A DNA stretch of 64,000 nucleotides from Bacteroides bouchesdurhonensis (GTDB taxonomy: Bacteria > Bacteroidota > Bacteroidia > Bacteroidales > Bacteroidaceae): assembly GCF_900155865.1 (NCBI RefSeq), contig NZ_LT707006.1:951626-1015625 (forward strand), in the 5' to 3' direction. Positions 23,054 through 32,170 of the stretch are shown piece after piece (the stretch's first letter is position 1; each line of letters begins with the position of its first letter). A program made the translations under genes and the position numbers. The notes beneath the pieces are model-generated. The model made no database searches and was not told where the DNA came from. It saw nothing but the letters and a program-made list of their open reading frames with translations.

Positions 23054-24618
23054 TGACCGAGACTTCCCAATTAAAGAAGTATCTGATGTGGTACAAAGTT
23101 AAAGAATTATTTTCAACTGGCCTAAACAAGACCCAAATAGGTCAATCCTTAGGTCTCCACCGTCAAACGGTGGCCAAGTATCTGTCCATGACAGAAGAAG
23201 AGTTCATTTCCAGCCAGAGCTATGACCGTCATTACGGTCATAAACTTGACGGCTATGAATCTTATGTAGTCAATGAGTTGCGCAAGTGGCCTTTTTTGTC
23301 CGCTCCGCAGCTCCATGACCGCTTGAAGGAGCATTTTTCGGATCTTCCGTGCGTGACTCCCAAAACGGTCTTCAACTTCGTCAACCGGTTGCGTTTAACG
23401 CACGATCTTCCCAAGGAGGTTGAGAAAGGTTACCGCCCCTATGAGAAACAGCCCGAGACGGCCTATGGCGAATACGCCCAATGCGACTTCGGTGAACGGT
23501 GGATGAAGACACCTCCGGGACAGTCTTTAAAAGTGTATTTCTTTGCGATGTGCCTGAGCCGCAGCAGGTATAAGTTCGTCTTCTTTAGCCGTACACCGTT
23601 TACCACCGCTCTTGCGGTTTATGCCCATGAACTGGCTTTCGAGTTCTTCGGGGGAGTACCCCGAAAAATAGTTTATGACCAGGACAAGGTGTTTCTTGTC
23701 AATGAAAACCTTGGTGACCTGGTGCTTACCCGCGGTTTCCGCACTCTTGTCCGTGAACATGGCTTTGAGCCCGTGTTCTGTCGCAAATCCGATCCCCAGA
23801 GCAAAGGCAAGATAGAGAACGTCGTCAAATATGTGAAGTACAACTTCCTTCGCGGCCGCGAGTTGGTTGACATAGGCCTGCTCAACAAGGAGGCCCTTGG
23901 CTGGTTGGAACGCACGGCCAACGGCACGGAACACCACGGCATACGTCGTGTCCCGTCTGAGGAGTTCGAGACGGAGAAAGCACACCTCACGCCTTATAAG
24001 GGAGTTCCGACAGTCCCTTGCGAAACCCTCTTGCCGCATCACGTGCGCAAGGACAACGTGATAACCTACAGGGGCAACTATTACAGCGTTCCCACAGGCA
24101 CCTACCGCGGCCATCAGACACTGGTCTATATCGAAGAAAAGGAAGGCCGGCTATATATCTACAGCCATGAGACAGGCAAAACCCTTGCCGTTCACAAAAT
24201 AAGCGGAGATAAGGGACGTCTGGTAAGCAACACCTCCCACCGGCGTGACCGCGAAGCCCCGCTGGACGATTATGAGGCTTTTGTACGCAAAGAACTTCCC
24301 GTAAGCACGGTGATTGATACATATTTGTCACAACTACGTGTGCATAAGGCCCGTAATTACCGCGACAACCTCCAGTTTATAGTGCGGCGCCACGCGGCAT
24401 ACTCGGACATCACGCTTACCGAAGCTTTTGCCGAGTGCCTCAAGGCAGGTGTCTTCAACGGATGCAGCCTGATGGAGGTAGCCGAGACCCTCAGGATCCG
24501 TAAGGGAGAAGCCCCCATCGAGGTCCGGACGGAAACCGGGCCGGTTCCCGGAGCCGACACATCCGCCATGATCCCCGAGAAAACAGACATATCCACCTTT
24601 AACACCCTTTTCGTATGA
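23053..24618 (+). CDS. istA: IS21-family transposase IstA
   Basis: From ATG 23053 the protein is 521 aa; a GTG at 23026 is in frame but lies within the loop of the upstream hairpin. The N-terminus has an HTH (LNKTQIGQSLGLHRQTVAKYL). The DDE integrase core shows QCDFGERW (first Asp), RKIVYDQDKV (second Asp) and SDPQSKGKIENVVKYVK (Glu). A C-terminal beta domain follows (YYSVPTGTYRGH). It catalyses cut-and-paste or circle transposition together with IstB. The stop overlaps the istB start by four bases. Confidence 0.9.
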   Translation: MTETSQLKKYLMWYKVKELFSTGLNKTQIGQSLGLHRQTVAKYLSMTEEEFISSQSYDRHYGHKLDGYESYVVNELRKWPFLSAPQLHDRLKEHFSDLPCVTPKTVFNFVNRLRLTHDLPKEVEKGYRPYEKQPETAYGEYAQCDFGERWMKTPPGQSLKVYFFAMCLSRSRYKFVFFSRTPFTTALAVYAHELAFEFFGGVPRKIVYDQDKVFLVNENLGDLVLTRGFRTLVREHGFEPVFCRKSDPQSKGKIENVVKYVKYNFLRGRELVDIGLLNKEALGWLERTANGTEHHGIRRVPSEEFETEKAHLTPYKGVPTVPCETLLPHHVRKDNVITYRGNYYSVPTGTYRGHQTLVYIEEKEGRLYIYSHETGKTLAVHKISGDKGRLVSNTSHRRDREAPLDDYEAFVRKELPVSTVIDTYLSQLRVHKARNYRDNLQFIVRRHAAYSDITLTEAFAECLKAGVFNGCSLMEVAETLRIRKGEAPIEVRTETGPVPGADTSAMIPEKTDISTFNTLFV

Positions 24619-25406
24619 TAACGAACGAACAAATCAAGAACCTGTGCTCGCGTCTGCGCCTGTACGCCCTGCCACGCCTGCTGGAATCTGAAGCTCATCT
24701 GGCGCAGGAGCAGGGAAAAACCCATGTCGAGTTCCTGCATGACCTGCTCTCCCGCGAGGTTCAGGAAAGAGACAGCAAGGACTTCCAACGGCGGCTGAAA
24801 GCGGCGGCTCTGCCGGCAAGACACGACCTCGACCTTTTCGACCACAACTACTCGCAAGGTATAACCGCACCAAGACTGCGTGAACAGCGCCGGCTGGGGT
24901 GGCTCGAACAGAACTACAACCTGATACTCATGGGACCTTCCGGAACAGGCAAGACCTTTATCGCCGCAGGACTCGTGTACGAGGCTGTGGGGCAAGGATA
25001 CAAGGCTTACATGGTCACGATGGAGGATGTCATAAACACCATCAAGATGAAAACGCTGATGCCTTCGGCCATGAGTGCATACAACCGTCTGCTCAAAGCT
25101 GATCTGGTGGCCATCGATGATATAATGCTCTTCCCGGTGAAAAAAGAGGATGCCGCAGGATTCTTCAATCTGATCAACACGCTTCATGAGAAAGCCTCAC
25201 TGATAATTACCACGAACAAGGCACCCACCGAATGGGCCAAAACGCTGGATGACGAAGTGCTGGCTTCAGCAATTCTGGACAGGCTGTTATATCACTGCGA
25301 GGTCATAAAACTCGCCGGGCAAAGCTACCGCATGGGAAACCGAAAATCCATTTTTGAAGAGGAAAAAGACGCATCTTTGGCTGGGGGTACCCCCAGCCAA
25401 AGATGA
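24615..25406 (+). CDS. istB: IS21-family helper ATPase IstB
   Basis: The 263-aa AAA+ protein has Walker A GPSGTGKT at about 107-114, Walker B LVAIDDIMLF at about 163-172 and sensor region IITTNKAPTEWAKTL. An N-terminal helical domain of about 90 residues precedes the ATPase, as in DnaC-like IstB. IstB assembles on target DNA and brings in the IstA transposase. It is translationally coupled to istA. The C-terminal residues end with a short Gly/Thr-rich tail (GGTPSQR). Confidence 0.9.
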   Translation: MITNEQIKNLCSRLRLYALPRLLESEAHLAQEQGKTHVEFLHDLLSREVQERDSKDFQRRLKAAALPARHDLDLFDHNYSQGITAPRLREQRRLGWLEQNYNLILMGPSGTGKTFIAAGLVYEAVGQGYKAYMVTMEDVINTIKMKTLMPSAMSAYNRLLKADLVAIDDIMLFPVKKEDAAGFFNLINTLHEKASLIITTNKAPTEWAKTLDDEVLASAILDRLLYHCEVIKLAGQSYRMGNRKSIFEEEKDASLAGGTPSQR

Positions 25407-25507
25407 CCAACATTAAAATGTAATCAATAGTATAAACTGGTAGTCTCAATTATTAAATGGTGATTTAACTTTACCGAAAAATGACGATTTAAAATTTGCT
25501 TATTACA

Positions 25508-25812
25508 CTTTTTAAGGATATCTTACACAAGTTTCTTTTGTTAAGAGAAAATTCACTTGTATTAGACCAGAGTAAATTTTATTGTTCGGATAAGGATCCA
25601 CATTATTCTACTATCTGTAGCGACTATTATGTGTTCGCTCTTAGACGTATCCTTATTTAGTGTTTTTCCCTCCTTATTTATTTTTGTACTTCTATATGAA
25701 CTTTGCACGACTTATTTGTTAAAAAGGTTGTAAGGTCTATGGTGTAGTGTGTCTAATCGTATTCGAAATTTTCTAAATAACTAAAATTTATTTTCTTAAC
25801 AAAAAACTTATT
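25508..25812. other. Intergenic region before exbB
   Basis: There is no gene in this AT-rich 305-bp stretch. GAACTTTG near 25697 resembles a -7 box with one mismatch and could serve the exbB operon, but no -33 TTG is properly spaced. The IS21 right end is 305 bp upstream of exbB, so the native promoter is probably intact. Confidence 0.4.
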
Positions 25813-26610
25813 ATGAAAACTACAGAAAAAAGTCATGTTGTTGGCATAAAGAATGCTGGCATTGTTATCATTTGCTGTTTTATAATAGCTTTGTGTATTT
25901 TTTATTTCTTATTAGGAAATGGGGCTAATTTTATGAATAATGACCCCGACAACCATCCGTTGAATATCTTAGGTACTATTTACAAAGGTGGTGTTATTGT
26001 ACCTGTTATTCAAACATTGTTGCTAACAGTTATTGCTTTGAGTGTTGAGCGTTATATCGCACTTCGTTCTGCTTACGGTAAAGGTTCGTTAGCTAAATTC
26101 GTGGCTAATATCAAAGAAGCTTTAGCTGCTGGTGATGTTAAAAAAGCGCAGGCAATCTGTGACCAACAAAGTGGTTCAGTAGCTAATGTCGTTACTTCTA
26201 CTTTGCGTAAGTATGAAGAGATGGAAAAGAATACAGAGTTGTCTAAAGAGCAAAAATTATTGGCTATTCAAAAAGAATTGGAAGAAGCAACTGCTTTGGA
26301 AATGCCAATGATGCAACAGAATCTTCCTGTTATTGCTACAATTACTACATTGGGGACATTGATGGGATTGCTTGGTACTGTAATCGGTATGATTCGTTCA
26401 TTTACGGCTTTGGCAGTAGGTGGTGGAACTGACTCTTTGGCATTGTCACAAGGTATTTCTGAGGCCTTGGTTAATACAGCATTCGGTATCTTGACTGGTG
26501 CATTGGCTGTTATTTCTTACAACTACTACACTAATAAAATTGACAAATTGACTTACGGTCTCGACGAAGTCGGATTCTCTATTGTGCAGACTTTTGCTGC
26601 TACTCATTGA
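25813..26610 (+). CDS. exbB: ExbB/TolQ-type proton channel protein
   Basis: The 265-aa inner-membrane protein has a first helix at about 15-36, a second at about 58-77, a long cytoplasmic loop (about 80-165) and two C-terminal helices. The latter include TITTLGTLMGLLGTVIGMIRSF and ALVNTAFGILTGALAVISYNYY, the MotA/TolQ/ExbB signature. ExbB forms the pentameric channel that uses proton motive force to drive TonB. It heads a six-gene run on the plus strand, followed by two exbD genes and tonB. The extra N-terminal helix is common in Bacteroidetes ExbB. Confidence 0.9.
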   Translation: MKTTEKSHVVGIKNAGIVIICCFIIALCIFYFLLGNGANFMNNDPDNHPLNILGTIYKGGVIVPVIQTLLLTVIALSVERYIALRSAYGKGSLAKFVANIKEALAAGDVKKAQAICDQQSGSVANVVTSTLRKYEEMEKNTELSKEQKLLAIQKELEEATALEMPMMQQNLPVIATITTLGTLMGLLGTVIGMIRSFTALAVGGGTDSLALSQGISEALVNTAFGILTGALAVISYNYYTNKIDKLTYGLDEVGFSIVQTFAATH

Positions 26611-26639
26611 TTTTGCAGCCCCTTTAAAATCTATTAGTC

Positions 26640-27245
26640 ATGGGTAGAGCGCAAATAAAAAAGAAAAGTACGTTCATAGATATGACAGCTATGAGTGATG
26701 TAACTGTATTGCTTCTGACTTTCTTTATGTTAACTTCAGCATTTGTGAAGAAGGAACCGGTAACAGTTAATACTCCGGCTTCTGTATCGGAAATTAAAAT
26801 CCCGGAGAAAAATGTACTCCAGATTTTAATTGATCCGGAGGGAAAAGTATTTATGAGCCTCGATAAACAGCAAGATATGCAGGCTGTTTTGGGGAGTATG
26901 GGTGATGAGTATGGAATTAAGTTTACTCCGGAGCAGGAGAAGAAATTTATTGTATCTTCTACATTCGGGGTACCTATTGAGAGTATGCAAAAGTATCTGG
27001 ATCTTCCGGAGGAGCAACAGGATAAAATCTTGAAAAATGAAGGAATTCCTTGTGATAGTACTGATAATCAGTTTAAGTCGTGGGTACGTAATGCGCGTGC
27101 TGCTAACGCTGATTTGCGAATCGCTATCAAGGCAGATGCTTCGACTCCATACTCAGTGATAAAGAATGTAATGAACTCTCTTCAGGATTTGCGAGAGAAT
27201 CGGTATAATCTGATTACTTCTCTCAAAGGATTGTCTGAAGAATAA
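26640..27245 (+). CDS. exbD: ExbD-like biopolymer transport protein, first copy
   Basis: The 201-aa protein has one N-terminal transmembrane helix with the proton-binding Asp in MSDVTVLLLTFFMLTSAF (about residues 18-35). A periplasmic domain about 165 residues long follows, rather longer than E. coli ExbD because of an insert (about 75-125) rich in Gln and Lys. Its C-terminus SVIKNVMNSLQDLRENRYNLITSL matches the ExbD/TolR end. It starts 29 bases after exbB. Two unlike ExbD copies in one operon are usual in Bacteroides and probably form a heterodimer. Confidence 0.9.
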   Translation: MGRAQIKKKSTFIDMTAMSDVTVLLLTFFMLTSAFVKKEPVTVNTPASVSEIKIPEKNVLQILIDPEGKVFMSLDKQQDMQAVLGSMGDEYGIKFTPEQEKKFIVSSTFGVPIESMQKYLDLPEEQQDKILKNEGIPCDSTDNQFKSWVRNARAANADLRIAIKADASTPYSVIKNVMNSLQDLRENRYNLITSLKGLSEE

Positions 27246-27260
27246 AATGGAGGAAAAATT

Positions 27261-27911
27261 ATGAGTGCCGAAGTACAAGAGAGCGGTGGAAGGAGAGGAA
27301 AAAGCAAGCAGAAAAAAATATCTGTGCGGGTAGACTTTACTCCGATGGTTGATATGAATATGTTGCTGATTACCTTTTTTATGCTTTGTACCACATTAAA
27401 TATACCTCAAACGATGGAAATAAGTATGCCGTCGAATGATAAGGATATAACAGAAGATCAGAAAAGTATGGTAAAAGCTTCTCAGGCAATAACATTGCTT
27501 TTGGGAGGTGATAACAAACTTTACTATTATGAAGGAGAGCCCAACTATAAAGATTATAGTTCGTTGAAGCAGACCAGTTACGCTGCGAACGGAGTGCGCG
27601 ATGTGCTTTTGCGTAAAAATGCTGTTGCAGTAAACAAAGTAAGAGCATTGAAACAACAGAAATTGGATCTTGTGATTACTGACGATGAATTTAAGAAGAA
27701 AGTTTCTGAGATAAAAAGTGCAAAAGATACACCAACCGTTATTATTAAAGCTACGGATGATGCTTCTTATGAGAATCTGGTTGATGTGCTAGATGAAATG
27801 CAAATTTGTAATATTGGTAAATATGTAATTGCCGATATTGCAGAAGGAGATGAGTTTTTGATGAAGAATTTCGATGCAAAAGGAGAATTGTCGAAAACAT
27901 TGGCTGAATAA
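27261..27911 (+). CDS. exbD: ExbD-like biopolymer transport protein, second copy
   Basis: The 216-aa product starts with a basic cytoplasmic tail (GGRRGKSKQKK), then one membrane helix with the proton-binding Asp in FTPMVDMNMLLITFFML. A periplasmic domain follows, with a charged helical insert and the ending IICNIGKY-like ExbD fold (VDVLDEMQICNIGKYVIADI). It is more like canonical ExbD in the helix than the first copy. It is 15 bases downstream of that gene and 29 bases before tonB. Confidence 0.9.
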   Translation: MSAEVQESGGRRGKSKQKKISVRVDFTPMVDMNMLLITFFMLCTTLNIPQTMEISMPSNDKDITEDQKSMVKASQAITLLLGGDNKLYYYEGEPNYKDYSSLKQTSYAANGVRDVLLRKNAVAVNKVRALKQQKLDLVITDDEFKKKVSEIKSAKDTPTVIIKATDDASYENLVDVLDEMQICNIGKYVIADIAEGDEFLMKNFDAKGELSKTLAE

Positions 27912-27940
27912 ATAAGTAACACCTAAAAAAGAAAAGTAAA

Positions 27941-28753
27941 ATGGCAAAAATAGATTTGACTTCTTCGGAATGGTGTCAACTGATTTTTGAGGGTAAGAAT
28001 CAAGCATATGGTGCCTTTAGGATACGCGAAAATTCGACCAAACGTCATAATATCGCCATGCTGATTGTATTAGTGGTAACTGCGATTGGTTTCACTATTC
28101 CTACACTAGTTAAGTGGGCAACTCCGAAGCAAAGAGAAGTAATAACAGAGGTGACTACACTGTCGAAATTGGAAGCACCGGAAGTGAAACAGAATGAAGT
28201 AAAAAAGGTTGTTCCTGTGGCACCTCCTCCTCAGGCTGTGAAAAGTTCTATTAAGTTTACGACTCCTAAAATCAAGAAGGATTCAGAAATTGATGAAACG
28301 AATGAAATTAAGAGTCAGGAAGAATTGCTTTCCACTAATGTGGCTATTTCGATTGCCGATGTAAAAGGTAATGATGAAGTGAATGGAGCGGATATTGCAG
28401 ACTTGAAACAGATCGTGGTACAAGGTGAACCCGAACCGGATAATACGATATTTGAAGCAGTAGAACAGATGCCCTCATTCCCGGGAGGTGAGCTTTTGGC
28501 TTATCTTGGTAAGAATATCAAGTATCCGACAATTGCACAGGAGAATGGTATACAAGGTCGTGTTATCATACAATTTGTGGTAGAACGTGACGGTTCGATT
28601 ACGGATGTACATGTAGCTCGTGGAGTGGATCCTTATTTGGACAAAGAGGCAATTCGTGTGATACAAAGTATGCCCAAATGGATTCCGGGTAAACAGAATG
28701 GTAAAGCGGTGCGTGTGAAATTCACAGTTCCGGTTTTATTTAGATTGACGTAA
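27941..28753 (+). CDS. tonB: TonB energy transducer
   Basis: The 270-aa protein has a cytoplasmic N-terminus of about 35 residues, one membrane helix (NIAMLIVLVVTAIGFTIPTL), then a Pro/Lys/Glu-rich periplasmic linker (VVPVAPPPQAV). The C-terminal domain at about 175-270 contains FPGGELLAYLGKNIKYP, GRVIIQFVVERDGSITDV and MPKWIPGKQNGKAVRVKFTVPV. These are the TonB C-terminal signature segments that bind the TonB box of outer-membrane receptors. It belongs to the exbB-exbD-exbD operon and supplies energy for SusC-type uptake. The next gene begins one base after its stop. Confidence 0.9.
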   Translation: MAKIDLTSSEWCQLIFEGKNQAYGAFRIRENSTKRHNIAMLIVLVVTAIGFTIPTLVKWATPKQREVITEVTTLSKLEAPEVKQNEVKKVVPVAPPPQAVKSSIKFTTPKIKKDSEIDETNEIKSQEELLSTNVAISIADVKGNDEVNGADIADLKQIVVQGEPEPDNTIFEAVEQMPSFPGGELLAYLGKNIKYPTIAQENGIQGRVIIQFVVERDGSITDVHVARGVDPYLDKEAIRVIQSMPKWIPGKQNGKAVRVKFTVPVLFRLT

Positions 28754-28754
28754 A

Positions 28755-29705
28755 ATGAAGATAGAGAGACAATTTTGGCTGATAGGAATCGTATTATTGA
28801 CGGTATTTAGTGCTTGCGGTTCCAAAAGCGGATCGACGGATACTTATTCGTCAGGTGTGATAGCTATTGCGGCGGATGCAAGTTTCGAACCTATAATACA
28901 GGAAGAGATTGATGTATTTGAAAGACTTTGTCCTCTGGCCGGAATTGTTCCTCGTTATACTACGGAAGTGGAAGCGATAAATTTACTTCTGAAAGACAGT
29001 GTACGATTAGCTATTGTGACTCGGACATTGACTAAGGAAGAAATGGAATCATTTCATAGCCGTAAGTTTTTCCCAAAAGAGATAAAGTTGGCTACAGATG
29101 GTCTGGCATTGATCGTTAATCGTTCAAACCCAGACTCTTTGTTGAGTGTACGCGATTTCCGTCGTATTTTGACAGGGGAAGTGAAAGACTGGAAAGAAAT
29201 TTATCCGGATTCCCGTTTGAATGAGATTCAAGTGGTGTTCGATAATAAAAATTCGAGTACAGTACGTTTTGCAATAGATTCTATTTGTGATGGAAAGGCA
29301 TTGGCAACGGGCAATGTCAGTGCGTTGGAAACGAACCTGCAGGTTATAGATTATGTTGCTAAGACACCTGATGCGATAGGAGTAATTGGAGTAAACTGGT
29401 TGGGTAACCGTAAGGATACAACTAATCTATCTTTTATAGAAGAAATCAGAGTTATGGCAGTAAGTGCAGAAGATGTGGCAACTGTTGCCAACAGTTATAA
29501 ACCTTTCCAAGCATATCTGTATTATGGTAACTATCCGTTGGCACGACCTATTTATGCTTTGCTAAATGATCCCCGTGGAGGGTTGCCTTGGGGCTTTGCT
29601 TCTTTTATGACTTTCGATAAAGGGCAGCGGATTATTTTTAAGTCGGGACTTCTTCCGGCTACGCAACCAACGCGTATTGTTAATGTGAAGACAAGTAATA
29701 ACTAA
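28755..29705 (+). CDS. PstS-like substrate-binding lipoprotein
   Basis: The 316-aa protein starts with a lipoprotein signal (LLTVFSACGS). The mature part resembles phosphate-binding PstS proteins: IAIAADASFEPIIQEEIDVF, then LAIVTRTLTKEEM, LIVNRSNPDSLLSVRDFRRILTGEVKDWKEI and GNWLG-type loops. No phosphate transporter permease or ATPase genes follow, so it probably does not serve a classic Pst importer. It lies inside the TonB operon with a one-base gap, an arrangement that suggests a role in envelope energetics or sensing. The ligand is unknown. Confidence 0.8.
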   Translation: MKIERQFWLIGIVLLTVFSACGSKSGSTDTYSSGVIAIAADASFEPIIQEEIDVFERLCPLAGIVPRYTTEVEAINLLLKDSVRLAIVTRTLTKEEMESFHSRKFFPKEIKLATDGLALIVNRSNPDSLLSVRDFRRILTGEVKDWKEIYPDSRLNEIQVVFDNKNSSTVRFAIDSICDGKALATGNVSALETNLQVIDYVAKTPDAIGVIGVNWLGNRKDTTNLSFIEEIRVMAVSAEDVATVANSYKPFQAYLYYGNYPLARPIYALLNDPRGGLPWGFASFMTFDKGQRIIFKSGLLPATQPTRIVNVKTSNN

Positions 29706-29718
29706 AATTTGAGATATC

Positions 29719-31152
29719 ATGAAACGAGTACAAATGTTTTTAGCTGGAGCGTTTATAGCAATTGGGTCGCTCTATGCGCAATCATCAGATACTGAATGGC
29801 AGGCGGGTGTTGCAGAATTGAAAGAAACTATTCAGAAGAATCCGACTCAAGCAATGGAAGAAGCTGAACAACTGATAAAAGGAAAAAATAAAAAAAATGT
29901 TGATCTTTTGGTAGCAATTGGAGAAGTTTATTTACAAGCAGGAAAACCTGCAGAAGCAGGAGAATATGCTGTTCTTGCTAGAAAAGCGGATGGCAAATCA
30001 GCTCTTGCTTCTCTATTGGAAGGAGACATTGCAATAAAACAGAAAAATGCTGGTTTGGCTTCCCAGAAATATGAAGAAGCCATTTATTTCGATTCGCATT
30101 GTGTAGATGCTTATTTGAAGTATGCGGATATTTATAAATCAGCCAATGCAAGCCTTGCGATTGAGAAACTGGAGCAATTAAAGACCTTAGAACCGTCCAA
30201 CACGAATGTAGATAGAAAACTAGCTGAAATTTATTATTTTAAAAATGATTTTGTAAAAGCTGCCGATGCTTATTCGCATTTTGCGATGGAACCAACAGCA
30301 ACAGAAGAAGATTTGGCAAAATACGCATTTGCACTTTTCATGAAGCATGATTTTCAGAAATCTCTTGAAGTGGCTAACATGGGGTTAAAGACAAATTCAC
30401 GCCATGTTGCGTTCAATCGTTTGGCAATGTATAATAACACAGACTTGAAACGTTTTGATGAAGCAATTAAAGCTGCTGATATCTTCTTTAATGAATGTGA
30501 TAGGGCAGACTATTCTTATCTGGATTATATGTATTATGGTCATTTGTTGGAAGCTTTAAAGAAATATGGTGAAGCTGCAGAGCAATATGAGAAAGCGGTT
30601 GCACTAGATTCAACAAAAACTGATTTGTATAAAAATATATCTTCTGCTTATGAAGAGCAGAATGAATATAAAAAAGCAATCAGTGCTTACCAAAAGTATT
30701 ATTTGTCACTTGAGAAGGAACAGCAAACTCCTGATTTGCAATTTCAGATGGGGCGACTTTATTATGGTTCAGGTACGCAAGCTGATTCATCAGCGATCTC
30801 AGTAGAAGAACGTAAGAAGGCTTTGGAATTGGCAGACTCTGTCTTTAAAACCATTGCCGAAGCGGCTCCGGATAGTTATTTAGGTAATTTCTGGAGAGCT
30901 CGAACCAATTCTGCATTAGATCCCGAAACAACTCAGGGATTGGCAAAACCTTTCTATGAGGCAGTTGCTTCTATGTTGGAAGGCAAGAATGATTCACGGT
31001 ACAATTCTGCGTTGGTTGAATGTTACAGTTACCTTGGATATTATTATCTGGTAGTTAATAAACTGCCTGAATCTAAAGAATATTGGAACAAAATTTTGGC
31101 CGTAGACCCCGCTAATGCTACTGCTAAAAGAGCATTGGACGGCATCAAATAG
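29719..31152 (+). CDS. Periplasmic tetratricopeptide-repeat protein
   Basis: The 477-aa product begins with a signal peptide (MKRVQMFLAGAFIAIGSLYAQ) and is almost all helical. TPR-like units recur along it, for example AIGEVYLQAGKPAEAGEYAV, YADIYKSANASLAIEKL, YGEAAEQYEKAVALD and ISSAYEEQNEYKKAISAY. A probable role is as a scaffold for periplasmic or outer-membrane partners of the TonB system. It is the last gene of the operon, and a strong terminator follows 28 bases after its stop. Confidence 0.85.
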   Translation: MKRVQMFLAGAFIAIGSLYAQSSDTEWQAGVAELKETIQKNPTQAMEEAEQLIKGKNKKNVDLLVAIGEVYLQAGKPAEAGEYAVLARKADGKSALASLLEGDIAIKQKNAGLASQKYEEAIYFDSHCVDAYLKYADIYKSANASLAIEKLEQLKTLEPSNTNVDRKLAEIYYFKNDFVKAADAYSHFAMEPTATEEDLAKYAFALFMKHDFQKSLEVANMGLKTNSRHVAFNRLAMYNNTDLKRFDEAIKAADIFFNECDRADYSYLDYMYYGHLLEALKKYGEAAEQYEKAVALDSTKTDLYKNISSAYEEQNEYKKAISAYQKYYLSLEKEQQTPDLQFQMGRLYYGSGTQADSSAISVEERKKALELADSVFKTIAEAAPDSYLGNFWRARTNSALDPETTQGLAKPFYEAVASMLEGKNDSRYNSALVECYSYLGYYYLVVNKLPESKEYWNKILAVDPANATAKRALDGIK

Positions 31153-31179
31153 TGAATAATTTTAGTTGTTTGTCGTGAC

Positions 31180-31218
31180 AGGAGGAGTGGAGAGTGATTC
31201 TTAGCTCCTCCTTTTTTT
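31180..31218 (+). terminator. Intrinsic terminator of the TonB operon
   Basis: AGGAGGAG (31180-31187) pairs perfectly with CTCCTCCT (31205-31212), and a run of seven T follows (31212-31218). It closes the exbB-to-TPR operon. Confidence 0.85.
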
Positions 31219-31238
31219 ATTATTTTTTCTCTTTTCTA

Positions 31239-31293
31239 TTGGAATATTCAAAAGATTATCTGCCTTTGTAGTGTACTATTTGACTAATACACT
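31239..31293 (+). promoter_or_regulatory. Promoter with overlapping GntR operator
   Basis: A -33 TTG (31239-31241) is followed after 19 bases by TGCCTTTG (31261-31268), the -7 box with one mismatch. Right behind it lies the dyad AGTGTACTA (31270-31278) - 6 nt - TAATACACT (31285-31293), 8 of 9 positions complementary. The dyad covers the expected transcription start. A YtrA-type GntR regulator is the third gene of the operon, so autorepression at this site is likely. Confidence 0.7.
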
Positions 31294-31324
31294 AAAGGAC
31301 GTATAAACTTTTAATTTAAGAGCT

Positions 31325-32170
31325 ATGATTACAGTTGAGAATCTTTCGTTTTCTTACCGAAAATCCAAGCATTCTGTATTGCAGGATTTCTCTCTTTCTT
31401 TGGAGAAGGGGAGAGTGTATGGATTGTTGGGTAAGAATGGTGCAGGTAAGTCTACACTTCTTTATTTAATGTCTGGTCTTTTAACTCCGAAGGGAGGGAG
31501 AGTAATGTTTCATGATACAGATGTGCGTCGTCGTTTGCCTGTTACTTTACGGGATATGTTTCTAGTGCCGGAGGAATTTGATCTGCCTTCTGTACCATTA
31601 ATGAGTTATGTGAGATTGAATAGTTTGTTTTACCCACGATTCAGCAAAGAAGATATGATGAAATATCTTCATTATTTTGAGATGGAAATGGATATTAATC
31701 TGGGAGCACTTTCTATGGGTCAAAAGAAGAAAGTGTTTATGAGTTTTGCTTTGGCTACTAATACTTCTCTGTTATTGATGGATGAACCAACTAATGGATT
31801 GGATATTCCCAGTAAAAGCCAGTTTCGTAAATTTATTGCATCGGGTATGTCGGACGATAAGACTATCGTAATTTCGACTCATCAAGTTCGCGATATTGAT
31901 AAAGCGTTGGATCATGTAGTGATTATGGATAAAAGCCAAGTATTACTCAACGAAGCGACAACAAGAATTACCGAGAAATTATTGTTTGTCGAGAGTGATG
32001 ATCGTGAATTGTTGAAAGATGCTTTATTTAGTACTCCTTCCGTACAAGGAAACAGTATTATGCTTGTCAATGAGAATGAAGAAGAATCGGACATAAATCT
32101 AGAACTTCTTTTTAATGCAACTCTTTCGTGCTCTGAGAAAATCTCCCAATTGTTTCACTCTCAAAAGTAA
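31325..32170 (+). CDS. ABC transporter ATP-binding protein
   Basis: The 281-aa protein has Walker A GLLGKNGAGKST (about 36-47), signature LSMGQKKKVFM (about 134-144), Walker B LLLMDEPTNGLD (about 152-163) and the switch His in ISTHQVRD. The C-terminal 70 residues are a small regulatory extension. It resembles the YtrB/EcsA group whose operons carry a GntR repressor. Its stop overlaps the permease start (TAATG). It probably powers export or membrane stress relief with the next gene. Confidence 0.9.
   Translation: MITVENLSFSYRKSKHSVLQDFSLSLEKGRVYGLLGKNGAGKSTLLYLMSGLLTPKGGRVMFHDTDVRRRLPVTLRDMFLVPEEFDLPSVPLMSYVRLNSLFYPRFSKEDMMKYLHYFEMEMDINLGALSMGQKKKVFMSFALATNTSLLLMDEPTNGLDIPSKSQFRKFIASGMSDDKTIVISTHQVRDIDKALDHVVIMDKSQVLLNEATTRITEKLLFVESDDRELLKDALFSTPSVQGNSIMLVNENEEESDINLELLFNATLSCSEKISQLFHSQK

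Larger units (their letters stand above)
22949..25507 (+). mobile_element. IS21-family insertion sequence
   Basis: istA and istB are flanked by imperfect inverted ends. The left end reads TGTAATCGGTAACTTT from 22949. The right end, read inwards from 25507 on the minus strand, is TGTAATAAGCAAATTT. Similarity continues for about 50 bases, including ATCGTCA and TCGG-AAAGT-AAATC, with one single-base offset. The total is about 2,559 bp. The bases outside (ACAAATTA on the left, CTTTTTAA on the right) are not a target duplication, so the insertion may be old, or one flank may have been rearranged. Confidence 0.8.
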
